Below, piece after piece: positions 7,545 to 15,568 of a stretch of DNA of 23,570 nt; the first letter of the stretch is position 1, and each line of letters begins with the position of its first letter. This stretch comes from JAZGEG01 sp964346665. Lineage in GTDB: Archaea > Aenigmatarchaeota > Aenigmatarchaeia > QMZP01 > QMZT01. The notes beneath the pieces were generated by a model. The model searched no databases, was not told the origin of the DNA, and was given only the letters and a program-made list of their open reading frames with translations. A program made the translations under genes and the position numbers. The DNA is taken from NCBI GenBank assembly GCA_964346665.1, contig CAYFVC010000037.1:1-23570 (forward strand), in the 5' to 3' direction.

Positions 7545-9224
7545 ACGAAAAGATTAACCTTTGTAGGGTTTGCAGTTTTTTTCATTCTGTTAATCAGTTC
7601 TGTTTCCGGATACGACTACGTTAAATGCTCACCGCAAGAGGAAGACCTTTCCCCCACCGATTATTACTACTGTGTGGAGTGGGGCGACACATTATCATGG
7701 ATTTGGTACAATTACGTTAAAAATATGTGGACTCTGGACGAATTAGCCCAAAACAACAACATACCGAACAAAGACCTGATATATGTGGGTCAGAAGATCA
7801 TAATCGCGGAGGAGAAAGTCGAAGAGGTGAAAACCGAGGAGAAAACAAGGCCGAGTATAGAAACCTATATAGTGAAGGAGGGGGATTCTTTCTGGAAGAT
7901 ATGGAAGGAACAGGATTTGTGGGAGAATTACGGTCTGGCATTCAGCGAGTTCAAGGAGATCAACAGAGCGAAACTCAAGAGACCGGGTGATTTCGATTAT
8001 ATCGTGCCAAGCCAGGAATTGATAATACAGAAACAGGTCGCCTCTTCAACTCCTGAAACCCGAGAACCTCCTAGCCAGTTCATTCATGATGATGTAGGCA
8101 TTCTCGCTTCTGATGACCAGAATTACATAACAAAATCTGCCCAGAAACTAAGGGATTCTGCAAACACCATAATCACTGTGAAAATCGTTGAAGAGGTGGA
8201 GAACGAGGAAGAGGCAGTAGAAATAGCGAAAAACACCTTTACCGATTACGATTCAAAGCTGGACAGGGGAGGAAACCCTTTAAACATGTTAATGATCTTG
8301 TTCAAGAAAATCGGGGAAGGGGATAATAAACTACTTTTGATGGGGTTCAAGGATTCCGAGGGCGGGATTATGGATAACATACAAAACAAAATAGATACGC
8401 AGGAGATAAGGACAATGCTGGACAACGCCCGCACAAATCAAGAACTTTCCGATGTCCTCAAGTTTGCCGTGGACGCCTATTCGGAAGCCACTGAATTGGA
8501 ATATGAGGAAGGCATACTTCATGATAAGGTAATCGTGATTGACCCTGGACACGGCGGTAAAGACAGCGGTGCGGTGAATTACGAGAGTGTTGAAGAAAAG
8601 GATGTCACTCTGGAGGTTTCTAACAAGTTAAGGAATATCCTTGAAAAAGCGAACGCGATAGTGATTCTGACGAGAGACACGGATGTTTACGTGGAACTCG
8701 CTAAGAGAGGGGAAATTGGTAGGTGTTACAATCAAAAGGACAGGATTTTAAGGGGAGAGCAGGTGAGTGAAGAAGACTGCAAGAAAGCGAATCTTTTCAT
8801 AAGCGTTCATGCCAATTCCGCTGGGGACACCCCGAGCCAATCTTGCCCCTCATCAACAGGGACGGAATCACTGATATATTGTGAATGTCCCAATGATGTT
8901 CCAGGGGAGCTTGACATATGTGATTTCTCTGTGGAGTGTCAGGTATGCCGGCTGGGAGAAAAAAATTGTGGGGTGGATGTAAAAAACTTTGATCTGGCCA
9001 CTTTAATCAAGGTCAAGATAGCCGAGAAGGTCAATATAAGGGAGAGAAATTTGCTAGGTTCGGATGCCACCGTGTTGAGCGTTTTGAAAGAGGATATACC
9101 TGCTGTTTTGGTAGAAACGGCATTCCTATGCAACCCAACAGAAGCTTCACTTCTAACCAGCCAACAAGGCCAGCTAGACATAGCGAGTTCTATATACGAC
9201 GGAATCAAGGATTATTTTGCCTAG
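7545..9224 (+). CDS. Secreted LysM-LysM-TPM-Amidase_3 murein amidase (ACG start)
   Basis: This is an N-acetylmuramoyl-L-alanine amidase, the enzyme that cuts the bond between muramic acid and the stem peptide of peptidoglycan. Using the ACG at 7545 as start gives 559 residues and a textbook signal peptide ([T/M]KRLTFVGFAVFFILL, then ISSVSG). The first canonical start, GTG 7674, falls inside LysM1 and would delete the signal. Domain order is LysM1 (~40-88, YYCVEWGDTLSWIW), LysM2 (~106-162, YIVKEGDSFWKIW), a TPM-like domain (~178-320, IHDDVGILASDDQ) and Amidase_3 (~328-559). Zinc ligands H336 (DPGHGG), E351 and H422 (SVHAN) and catalytic E524 (VETAF) are all present, so it looks active. A Cys-rich insert (~430-480) may form disulfides. 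LysM domains bind GlcNAc-containing glycans. Such an enzyme is unexpected in an archaeon, which lacks murein. Confidence 0.85.
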   Translation, partial: TKRLTFVGFAVFFILLISSVSGYDYVKCSPQEEDLSPTDYYYCVEWGDTLSWIWYNYVKNMWTLDELAQNNNIPNKDLIYVGQKIIIAEEKVEEVKTEEKTRPSIETYIVKEGDSFWKIWKEQDLWENYGLAFSEFKEINRAKLKRPGDFDYIVPSQELIIQKQVASSTPETREPPSQFIHDDVGILASDDQNYITKSAQKLRDSANTIITVKIVEEVENEEEAVEIAKNTFTDYDSKLDRGGNPLNMLMILFKKIGEGDNKLLLMGFKDSEGGIMDNIQNKIDTQEIRTMLDNARTNQELSDVLKFAVDAYSEATELEYEEGILHDKVIVIDPGHGGKDSGAVNYESVEEKDVTLEVSNKLRNILEKANAIVILTRDTDVYVELAKRGEIGRCYNQKDRILRGEQVSEEDCKKANLFISVHANSAGDTPSQSCPSSTGTESLIYCECPNDVPGELDICDFSVECQVCRLGEKNCGVDVKNFDLATLIKVKIAEKVNIRERNLLGSDATVLSVLKEDIPAVLVETAFLCNPTEASLLTSQQGQLDIASSIYDGIKDYFA

Positions 9225-9243
9225 ACCGAAACAAAAAACAAAG

Positions 9244-9252
9244 TTTATAAAG
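9244..9252 (+). promoter_or_regulatory. TATA box for first pilin-like gene
   Basis: TTTATAAAG is centred ~27 bp upstream of the ATG at 9275, with no Shine-Dalgarno sequence. It is a clear archaeal TATA element with leaderless spacing. Confidence 0.6.
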
Positions 9253-9274
9253 GACTTGGACCAATAATATCAAT

Positions 9275-9595
9275 ATGAGGCTGTCTCTTGAGCTTGTTGT
9301 GATAGCGATCGTTATTCTCGTGGTAGCGCTGGTTGTTCTGACGATTTTCGGTACGGGAATTATGCCTTTTGGATGGTTCAGCAGTACAAAAAATCTTTGT
9401 ATCAACCAATTTACATCATCATGCCAAACGACAGGACAAGTACCATCTGACTGGGGTGTTCCAAAATATACAGATCCTAGTGATCCTTCAAAAAAGATTG
9501 CATGCAGTGGTCTTGCAACATGCACATGTTATCCGGCAGGTACTGATATCCCTAATAGAGGAAAAGCAATTGTAAATACTGCTATATGCACTTAG
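9275..9595 (+). CDS. Pilin-like small Cys-rich membrane protein, copy 1
   Basis: This 106-residue protein begins MRLSLELVVIAIVILVVALV. That is a one- or two-residue basic leader, then a long hydrophobic helix with Glu at position 5 of the presumed mature chain. The type IV pilin helix has the same layout. The exposed part has six Cys (including the CTC cluster), suggesting disulfides outside the cell. The N-terminal ~35 residues are closely similar to those of the next gene, so the pair is a tandem duplication with diverged ectodomains. It has its own TATA box, so expression may be separate from the amidase gene just upstream. It could instead be a plain N-anchored membrane protein, since no full prepilin peptidase site is visible. 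Confidence 0.72.
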   Translation: MRLSLELVVIAIVILVVALVVLTIFGTGIMPFGWFSSTKNLCINQFTSSCQTTGQVPSDWGVPKYTDPSDPSKKIACSGLATCTCYPAGTDIPNRGKAIVNTAICT

Positions 9596-9603
9596 AATTT
9601 TCA

Positions 9604-9610
9604 TTTATAT
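9604..9610 (+). promoter_or_regulatory. TATA box for second pilin-like gene
   Basis: TTTATAT is centred 26 bp before ATG 9633 and lies just after the stop of the previous gene. The spacing supports ATG 9633, rather than the in-frame TTG at 9618, as a leaderless start. Confidence 0.55.
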
Positions 9611-9632
9611 CTAATTTTTGCCAATATTAATC

Positions 9633-10007
9633 ATGAGACTATCCATGGAATTGCTTGTTATTGTAATTGTTCTGCTTGTGGTGGCGATTGTTGTTCTTGC
9701 GATTTTCACCACGGGGATATTAAACATAGGTCCGTGGATAGATGTAAGTGCTAATTGTATGAACATGGGTTCTTCTGTTTGCAGATCAATGGGCGTGCTT
9801 CCTCCCACCTGGTCCACCCAGAAAATGAGATACGGGAACCAAATGCAGACCTGCGAGCAGATAACGGGTATAAAGGACTGTTCTGGTTTTGGAATCCCGA
9901 AGTGTCCAGGGACGTGCAAGGATAAATGCGATCTCGCAACCGAAACACAGGTTCCACCAAACCAAGGCACATGCGATATCGGAAAGGTTTGCTGTAAGAA
10001 GAAATAA
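9633..10007 (+). CDS. Pilin-like small Cys-rich membrane protein, copy 2
   Basis: This 124-residue protein begins MRLSMELLVIVIVLLVVAIV. It is a paralogue of the preceding gene: it has the same MRLS-[LM]-E-L start and hydrophobic helix and the same FxTGI boundary after the helix. The ectodomain carries about ten Cys (C..C spacing through to a terminal CC), more than in copy 1. I chose ATG 9633 over the upstream TTG because of the TATA box at 9604. The Glu at position 5 after Met recalls pilin E5, needed for subunit alignment in type IV pili. The function is not assigned. Structural subunits of a surface filament, or adhesive membrane proteins, are the main possibilities. Confidence 0.74.
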   Translation: MRLSMELLVIVIVLLVVAIVVLAIFTTGILNIGPWIDVSANCMNMGSSVCRSMGVLPPTWSTQKMRYGNQMQTCEQITGIKDCSGFGIPKCPGTCKDKCDLATETQVPPNQGTCDIGKVCCKKK

Positions 10008-10076
10008 AACCTTTTTAAACCCACCATCTCAAAATTCAAATATAACAACGTTATATTTAAAAATCAAGGTGTGTGA

Positions 10077-10748
10077 ATGGCAAAGGTGGCAAATCATCGT
10101 GTAGAAGGTTTATACCCGGCAGGCGAATTTGTTGAGACGGTTAAAGAAAAAAAGGTAGAAGCTCCAAAGAAAAAAGGTTTATGGAAAAAATACGGGAAGC
10201 CTGTTGTGGCGACTGTTTTAGGATTAAGTACAATATCAGCTATTTATTTCGGCTTAATTAAGGGCAAAGACACCAAAATGAAAGGGGAGGATCTTAATGC
10301 CGCATTGACCCAACAGCCTGGAATAGAGAGTCCTGTTGATCATTATGCGGCAGGGAGTCCAAATACGAATCCCAAGACAGATCACCCCATAAGAAAAGAA
10401 GTTGTCTCAAAATCCGGATTTGAAGGACCACTTCCCGATGTGCCTAAAACAGAAACGAGTTTTGGTGCACAAAACTTGGGAGATGAGGGTATCAGATATG
10501 CAAAAGAGGTTGTAACCAAGTCAGGCGAAGTCCAAAAATTGAAACTCGAGCGTTTAGGTCAAGATGCTAATACACTAGAGAAATATTTTGGTTACACTGA
10601 AGAGGGATTGGGAGAAGTCTTCGATAAGTACCGAATTGATATATTCACATATGGTAATAACCCAAAGGATAGTATTGCACTTTATGGGTTTTCAAAAAGA
10701 ACCAAAACTTGGTGGTTAATAAGAGGGAAAGATTTGAAAGGTAATTAA
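10077..10748 (+). CDS. Unknown single-pass membrane protein
   Basis: This 223-residue protein is not recognised. A Lys-rich N-terminal segment (~1-40) precedes one membrane helix (~42-62, PVVATVLGLSTISAIYFGLI). The remainder is hydrophilic, with a repeated phrase: [IR]-x-KEVV[ST]KSG occurs twice (~residues 103-110 and ~141-148). The ending (GNNPKDSIALYGFSKRTKTW) looks like a compact beta-rich domain. Positive charge before the helix predicts a cytoplasmic N-terminus and an external C-terminal domain. ATG 10077 follows a weak ribosome-binding site (AAGGTG) and an AT-rich TATA-like stretch at ~10051-10062. Its stop codon directly abuts the stop of the convergent 885-residue gene, with no spacer. 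Confidence 0.65.
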   Translation: MAKVANHRVEGLYPAGEFVETVKEKKVEAPKKKGLWKKYGKPVVATVLGLSTISAIYFGLIKGKDTKMKGEDLNAALTQQPGIESPVDHYAAGSPNTNPKTDHPIRKEVVSKSGFEGPLPDVPKTETSFGAQNLGDEGIRYAKEVVTKSGEVQKLKLERLGQDANTLEKYFGYTEEGLGEVFDKYRIDIFTYGNNPKDSIALYGFSKRTKTWWLIRGKDLKGN

Positions 10749-13406
10749 CTAGCCTTCCGGCCAATTGCTTTGTGCTGGATCCCATACAAATTCTATAACT
10801 GCTATACCACAACTCACTACTGCTGAAGCAACAACACCAGCACCAGTTTTAGCGAATGCACCAGCACCGAAAATAGCGACTGTTGTCGCAACATTCCAGA
10901 TACCAGATCTCGATCTGTAACAATAGTTATGGCCAAATTCGTCCTTGCCCATTTTATCCGGTGTTATCGCGAAAGCCTCCGGTACCACGCAATTTGTTGA
11001 ACGCACCTCATCTACATCACCATTAAAATTGTTGTCGCTAAAAACCCTGTATTGGAAATACAGTTCAGGATTTTCCAGGGCTTGTCCATAGTCAGTGGAC
11101 GTGTGTCCGAATGTAGTTAGATCTAAGAGATGCTGACCATAATAATCTATTTTTCCATCATAATTTGAATCACTAAAGAAGAAATCCCATCTACGGGCTG
11201 CTCCTTCTTCTCTTGTGCTGATGTATATCCCATAAAATTCACCTGTATCACCATCGAAGAAAATCTTTGTCCATGTCTTAAAAAGACCCTCTTTTACGTA
11301 TGATAAAGGACAGACCGTATACTTCTTGCCCATGCTGTCTCCTATTACATATTCTTCTACTTTGTCTTCTTTCACGATACTGTCACTACCATACTTTGAT
11401 TCGTATTCGAATTTCCCAACTTCACGGTCAATGCAGTTGAAACCTTTGCCTGTGTTAGTATTGATTATTAAAGGAGGATCTTTAACCCATTCTGTTCCTA
11501 TCAAAATATCAATTTCTTCATCCCATCTCCCTAAGAAACATAATAATCTGCCGTCGTTTTTGCTGTTTATGTAAAAGCATCCTTCATCGTCTCCCATATC
11601 AGCTTGTACAATATCTAAATAATATTTCACATTATGTGCTTCGTCCTTGTAAACTGTAGTGGTTTCCGTTCCAAACTTTCCGCCAATGTAATCAATAACT
11701 TTGTTGTTCTTGTCGTAGTAATATCTTATGTCGTTTATCGGGTCTACAATCTTTATGCGGTCGTTTCCATTTACTTCCCACACACCCTCGTTCACTTTGG
11801 CACTATTAATATCCTTCACAATGGCAACTACCTTGTCTTTAAATCTTTCGTACATATTTTTTTTGCCCAAACTTCCAACATCCAAGATTGAACCGCATTC
11901 CGGTAAATCTTTACTACCGAAAAGTTTGTTGAACCAACCAGGTTCTGTATCTTTATCAGGACTTAAGCATGTTGTCATGCCGGTGCTTAAATCATAATTG
12001 TAAATACCACATTTCATGGGTTTTGATTCCACTAACACAGTTGCATTGCAAGGTGAAGCGAGATAGAAAGGAACGGGTTGGTTTTTCCATTCCTTTTTAA
12101 CCAAAATGACAGGCTTCCCTAATTGGACTAGGTTCTGTTTGTTTGGATAATCTATTTGGGGAGCAGGTGGAACAGCTTTAATGTCTACCTTTTTTTCTTC
12201 CTCCCTTACGCAAGGCATGCCCAAAACCATTGAACCTGGATGTTCTTTTATAAATTTACCTATTTCAGAATCAAATCTTGCAGCAAAATAGGATATTCCG
12301 TAATCTACTCCCACATACTTGGCAAATTTCTGTAACACTTCTGGGTTCTTTGCTTTTTGCAAGGTTTCACTAAATAGGTTTCGAAGAATACCTGGCTCTG
12401 CCTTCTGGACGGTGGTAAGTATGTTTGTTAAATCAGCACCGACTGCTGGTTTTCCTAGCCATGCCTGTTGCCATGTAAGCTGATAAGCTTCTCTCTCTGC
12501 TTGATTCGCAAACGTTTTACCAGATTTTGCTATCAAATCATTAAAACTTTCAATTGCACCTTTACCTGCATACGGACCGGTTTTAAAGTATGTGACTATA
12601 GCATCGTTTAGGTTCTGCGTTTTCCAAAAATCTAAAATTTCCCTCCCGCTTACCTTCTGGAGAAGTACTGTAGCCTCTTCTTCAAGTGTTCTGACTGCAG
12701 CTGTCTCGGTTTTACTGCTTATCTTTGCGAAATCTTTAAATTTAGTTTTCACTTTATTTATGGCTTTCGATACACCACTTTTAATAAAATCCTTAGTGGC
12801 CGCTTTTACTCTGCTAAGAGGTTTGGCAAAAACATCCATCACGCACATTGACGCCCACATAATCTTACTAATCCCTGTAAACCATTCTGAATGGCTTTCC
12901 CAGTCTGCACTCTCCCCACTCATAGGAAAAATTTGATAGTAAACCAAGAATGAAGGATCACCTGCAGCGTTTATGAAATCTTTTCCTTTGTCAAATAATC
13001 CGGCAAAAGTTTCAGGTAAATCGAAATTTATAACTTCGCAAGTTATTTGTTTTTTACCTGTACTCGTGCTTGTTCCCTGCACCTCACACTCGACCATTGG
13101 TCCATAAATAGCGGTTGACATACCCGTACTTGATTGTGTGACTGATGCATAGAAATCAATTCCCTTACAAAGATTTTCATCCCCCTTTTCCACGGCGTTT
13201 ATTGCGCAAACCAATGCGTCCATGGAAGCTCTTGCTTTATTATAATCCGCAACAGTTACGTCCTTTTTCCCGAAAAATTTATCAAAGTCTTTTGCTATCT
13301 CGTTAAGCACTCCTCCCTGTGATGACATGACTCCTACCATAACCAAGAGAACTACCAAAACGATAACTATTCCAATAGGCGATCTTAAAAACTGCCCCTT
13401 GCCCAT
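10749..13406 (-). CDS. Large N-anchored extracellular protein with EF-hand-like loops
   Basis: This 885-residue protein is of no family I recognise. A short basic leader (MGKGQ) and a strong hydrophobic helix (~10-29, PIGIVIVLVVLLVMVGVM) anchor the N-terminus, with prepilin-like GKG before Q. Residues ~200-330 are Lys-rich and helical. The central region holds scattered Cys and beta-rich sequence. Near residues ~730-800 two Asp/Asn-rich loops, DSNYDGKIDYYG and DNNFNGDVDEV, look like EF-hand/dockerin-type calcium loops. Residues ~840-875 form a Gly/Ala-rich hydrophobic stretch (VATTVAIFGAGAFAK, then VVASAVVSCGIAVIEFVW) that could be a membrane hairpin. It is transcribed divergently from the seven-gene operon and sits inside the same envelope block, so a shared role is plausible but unproven. 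The sequence is visibly more AT-rich in codon use than the genes at 1-7138. Confidence 0.75.
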   Translation of the reverse strand: MGKGQFLRSPIGIVIVLVVLLVMVGVMSSQGGVLNEIAKDFDKFFGKKDVTVADYNKARASMDALVCAINAVEKGDENLCKGIDFYASVTQSSTGMSTAIYGPMVECEVQGTSTSTGKKQITCEVINFDLPETFAGLFDKGKDFINAAGDPSFLVYYQIFPMSGESADWESHSEWFTGISKIMWASMCVMDVFAKPLSRVKAATKDFIKSGVSKAINKVKTKFKDFAKISSKTETAAVRTLEEEATVLLQKVSGREILDFWKTQNLNDAIVTYFKTGPYAGKGAIESFNDLIAKSGKTFANQAEREAYQLTWQQAWLGKPAVGADLTNILTTVQKAEPGILRNLFSETLQKAKNPEVLQKFAKYVGVDYGISYFAARFDSEIGKFIKEHPGSMVLGMPCVREEEKKVDIKAVPPAPQIDYPNKQNLVQLGKPVILVKKEWKNQPVPFYLASPCNATVLVESKPMKCGIYNYDLSTGMTTCLSPDKDTEPGWFNKLFGSKDLPECGSILDVGSLGKKNMYERFKDKVVAIVKDINSAKVNEGVWEVNGNDRIKIVDPINDIRYYYDKNNKVIDYIGGKFGTETTTVYKDEAHNVKYYLDIVQADMGDDEGCFYINSKNDGRLLCFLGRWDEEIDILIGTEWVKDPPLIINTNTGKGFNCIDREVGKFEYESKYGSDSIVKEDKVEEYVIGDSMGKKYTVCPLSYVKEGLFKTWTKIFFDGDTGEFYGIYISTREEGAARRWDFFFSDSNYDGKIDYYGQHLLDLTTFGHTSTDYGQALENPELYFQYRVFSDNNFNGDVDEVRSTNCVVPEAFAITPDKMGKDEFGHNYCYRSRSGIWNVATTVAIFGAGAFAKTGAGVVASAVVSCGIAVIEFVWDPAQSNWPEG

Positions 13407-13428
13407 AATTTATATTTATGCATTTTTC

Positions 13429-13438
13429 ATATAAATAA
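13429..13438 (-). promoter_or_regulatory. TATA-like box for the 885-residue protein gene
   Basis: On the minus strand TTATTTATAT lies ~28 bp before the ATG at 13406. It is one half of a divergent promoter region (13407-13491). The other half, ATTAATAAAT at ~13458-13467, sits ~29 bp before ATG 13492 on the plus strand. Confidence 0.5.
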
Positions 13439-13491
13439 GGTCTTGAATCTCGGAAAGAATTAATAAATGCCTGCTTTCAAATATTAAATGT

Positions 13492-13599
13492 ATGAAGGGT
13501 ATAGGTCACGGAATCGTAGGGTTTTTCATTACATTAATGGGTTTAATAATTGTGCTTATCCTTGCTATACTAGCTATGCAATACAGTGGATATATTTAA
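13492..13599 (+). CDS. 35-residue membrane peptide, first gene of envelope operon
   Basis: This is a tiny gene encoding 35 residues: MKG, then IGHGIVGFFITLMGLIIVLI, then LAILAMQYSGYI. It is essentially one membrane helix preceded by a short basic leader ending in Gly, the pattern repeated in all six following genes. It opens a tight run of seven same-strand genes, with a TATA-like AT stretch ~29 bp upstream. The following gene starts 19 bp after its stop behind a strong ribosome-binding site. I cannot assign a function. A minor pilin-like or assembly subunit is possible, and a chance short frame is less likely given position and hydrophobic content. Confidence 0.6.
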   Translation: MKGIGHGIVGFFITLMGLIIVLILAILAMQYSGYI

Positions 13600-13602
13600 T
13601 AA

Positions 13603-13613
13603 GGTGGAGGTGA
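13603..13613 (+). promoter_or_regulatory. Strong Shine-Dalgarno that fixes the GTG start at 13619
   Basis: GGTGGAGGTGA lies 6-8 nt before GTG 13619. It favours this start over the upstream in-frame GTG at 13586, which would overlap the 35-residue gene. Confidence 0.6.
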
Positions 13614-13618
13614 AACGT

Positions 13619-13816
13619 GTGAAAAAAGGGTTTCTAACCGGAAACATGTTGTATGATATTTTGATAATGACTATTTTAATATCGATTTTTGTTATTTTAG
13701 CAGTACTTTTCTTTACGAGATTTTTAAAGTCTTTCGACAGGCCACCGGGTGAAACTGCTCTGGCACAAAGCGCTCTATACCTCTGGATGATTTTTAAGCT
13801 TCGGAAACTAAAATAA
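13619..13816 (+). CDS. 65-residue membrane protein of envelope operon
   Basis: The start is GTG, chosen because of the GGAGGTGA ribosome-binding site just upstream. The protein begins [M]KKG then FLTGNMLYDILIMTILISIF, with one hydrophobic helix (~12-33), followed by a basic juxtamembrane segment (TRFLKSFDRPPGE) and a second short amphipathic or hydrophobic segment. The KKG before the helix matches a class III leader. It is unrecognised. Its position between two other leader-bearing small proteins, and a 4 bp gap to the next gene, tie it to the operon. Confidence 0.65.
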   Translation: MKKGFLTGNMLYDILIMTILISIFVILAVLFFTRFLKSFDRPPGETALAQSALYLWMIFKLRKLK

Positions 13817-13820
13817 ATTT

Positions 13821-14387
13821 ATGAGGAAGGGGTACAGTCATATCTTTGTAATACTTTTGGTGTTATCTGCCATTCTTATTATACCTACACTTCTATTTGG
13901 GGCTAGGCAGCTCAATTATACGGCTTATGGGGCATGTGTAAGTAATACTTTGAGGGATATCGACATTCTTATAGATCAGTTCAAAACAAGGTCGAAAACT
14001 GGTGTTGCTGTTCCTGTAAAGGTTACTGACTGTATACAGGAGGTTGTTTTCACCAACAAGGACTGGAAAAGCAAGGCAAAGGGGATGAAAGAAGTGAAAT
14101 GCAGGGATGATGCTGATGCGCACATATTAATTTTCAAAATGGATATTGGTATATGGACAGCAATAAAAGGAGGTAGTGAAAAAATCCAAGCAGAATTAAT
14201 AGCCCCAGACGTTATTTGTAGGGACATATACAATCTAAGGTTTAACTCGTTGCCAGGAGATAGTTTGGAAGGGGAGGGTAAGGCGGATAAAATTTATTGC
14301 GTAAAATTCCAGGTCAATCCAAGTCTTAATTATATTAATATAAACAACTGGGATGCTGTGTCTTCTGAGGAGAAGTGTGTTATCTGA
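13821..14387 (+). CDS. Membrane-anchored envelope operon protein, unknown
   Basis: This 188-residue protein starts MRKG, then YSHIFVILLVLSAILIIPTL. It has a basic leader ending in Gly, one membrane helix (~7-27), then an external domain with six Cys placed as C-V-S-N, DC, KC, IC, YC and KC, consistent with disulfides. The helix boundary and size resemble a minor pilin or pseudopilin (about 20 kDa, N-terminal helix plus globular head). No family signature was recognised. It starts 4 bp after the previous stop and ends 2 bp before the transglycosylase start, so translational coupling is likely. Confidence 0.72.
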   Translation: MRKGYSHIFVILLVLSAILIIPTLLFGARQLNYTAYGACVSNTLRDIDILIDQFKTRSKTGVAVPVKVTDCIQEVVFTNKDWKSKAKGMKEVKCRDDADAHILIFKMDIGIWTAIKGGSEKIQAELIAPDVICRDIYNLRFNSLPGDSLEGEGKADKIYCVKFQVNPSLNYININNWDAVSSEEKCVI

Positions 14388-14389
14388 TT

Positions 14390-15568
14390 ATGAAAAAAGG
14401 AGACGTGCCCACGGAGAGGATATTCATATTAATCGGCGTAGCATTGATATGCTTGATTTTCCTTACAAGTGTTTTTACAAGAACATTAACGCCGAGTTTG
14501 AAATCGAGCGATGAGGCAAGGGTTGCTTATTACGCACACACCCTCGCATCCTACATGAGTATGCTCTCCAGCGTGGATCAAGGTTTAATAGAAAGGGATT
14601 TCGAAGAGCAGTGTGATGTGGAGATAATTAGGAAAAAACCTTCCTATTACGCCGTTAAAGTCACAGTTTACAAGAAAGGCAGCGAGAAGGAGACAAAGAT
14701 ATTTCCACCTCTTTATGCACAAATAGAATGCGAAAAATACTGCAGACAGTACAAATGTAAGTGTGAGAGTTGTTCTGTTAAAGGTGAATGCAAGATTGTA
14801 AATCTAGAAAAATCGGTGACAAGCGATGAAGTCCCTTTTATAGGGTTCGTGGATATTGATCCTAAGCAAAAATCAATAATCGTGTCCAAAACCAGATACG
14901 TATCTCTCCGGAAAGACCCAACAGATAAAGCGGTCAAACTTGAAAAAGCAGAGGAAATATCATTCTGTTCAGAGCCTTTGGAAAGTGAGGTGAAGTATGT
15001 GATAGAAACTTACGGGAACAAATACAAAGTTGACGAGACCATTATAAGGTCTGTGATAACAGGAGAAAGTGGTTTTAGGCACTGCGGGTCTGAGGGGGAT
15101 GTTATGACTTCTTTCACAGGAACATCATACGGGATCATGCAATTGAAGCCGTCGACAGCAATCTGGATAGCTGAAAAGAACAACGAGAACGTAGATTACA
15201 AGAATCCCCTGGACAACATAAAGGCGGGGATAATGTACCTGAATTACACGAGGGGGAGGATGGAGCCATATACGCAAGGAGAGGACCTTGACAGGGTCAT
15301 GGTGGCGAATTACAACTGCGAAGCAATTTACAAGATTGTTAAAACCAACTGCACAAAAGGGGAACTAGGATGCTGGGATAAGGTTGAGAAGTACATACAC
15401 TCAACAGAATCCACGGGCACGTACTGCCAAGGGGAAAAGGGTGATGAAACGTATAATTACGTGAGAAGGATTTTCAACCAGATAAAACCCTGTTTCGAAA
15501 AAAATCCTAACTGCTATTACGCCTGTTACTATTCAACGTGCAAAAAGAGGGATTGGGAGGTTAATTGA
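14390..15568 (+). CDS. Membrane-anchored SLT-type lytic transglycosylase with prepilin-like leader
   Basis: This 392-residue protein starts at ATG 14390, two bases after the previous stop. The N-terminus is MKKG, then DVPTERIFILIGVALICLIF, a near-ideal class III signal: KKG cleavage site, then Glu at position 5 of the mature chain, then a hydrophobic helix. A Cys-rich linker region follows (~110-145). The C-terminal domain (~200-340) is an SLT/lysozyme-like fold, with IIRSVITGESGF carrying the catalytic Glu (E226) and then YGIMQLKPSTA, both hallmark motifs of family 1 lytic transglycosylases. These enzymes cleave the MurNAc-GlcNAc bond of peptidoglycan without water. Extra Cys near the C-terminus (CYYACYYSTC) suggest disulfides and an extracellular location. 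Fusion of a pilin-like N-terminus to a murein-cutting domain in an archaeon is striking. Confidence 0.86.
   Translation: MKKGDVPTERIFILIGVALICLIFLTSVFTRTLTPSLKSSDEARVAYYAHTLASYMSMLSSVDQGLIERDFEEQCDVEIIRKKPSYYAVKVTVYKKGSEKETKIFPPLYAQIECEKYCRQYKCKCESCSVKGECKIVNLEKSVTSDEVPFIGFVDIDPKQKSIIVSKTRYVSLRKDPTDKAVKLEKAEEISFCSEPLESEVKYVIETYGNKYKVDETIIRSVITGESGFRHCGSEGDVMTSFTGTSYGIMQLKPSTAIWIAEKNNENVDYKNPLDNIKAGIMYLNYTRGRMEPYTQGEDLDRVMVANYNCEAIYKIVKTNCTKGELGCWDKVEKYIHSTESTGTYCQGEKGDETYNYVRRIFNQIKPCFEKNPNCYYACYYSTCKKRDWEVN

Noticed and set aside
7674..7676. GTG 7674 as start of the amidase
   Set aside because: It cuts through the first LysM repeat and removes a clear signal peptide encoded just upstream in the same frame.
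13488..13612. A 41-codon frame starting ATG 13488, overlapping the 35-residue membrane peptide
   Set aside because: Its product is an implausible mix of Arg, Tyr and Cys, whereas the ATG 13492 frame gives a clean membrane helix matching the operon's pattern.
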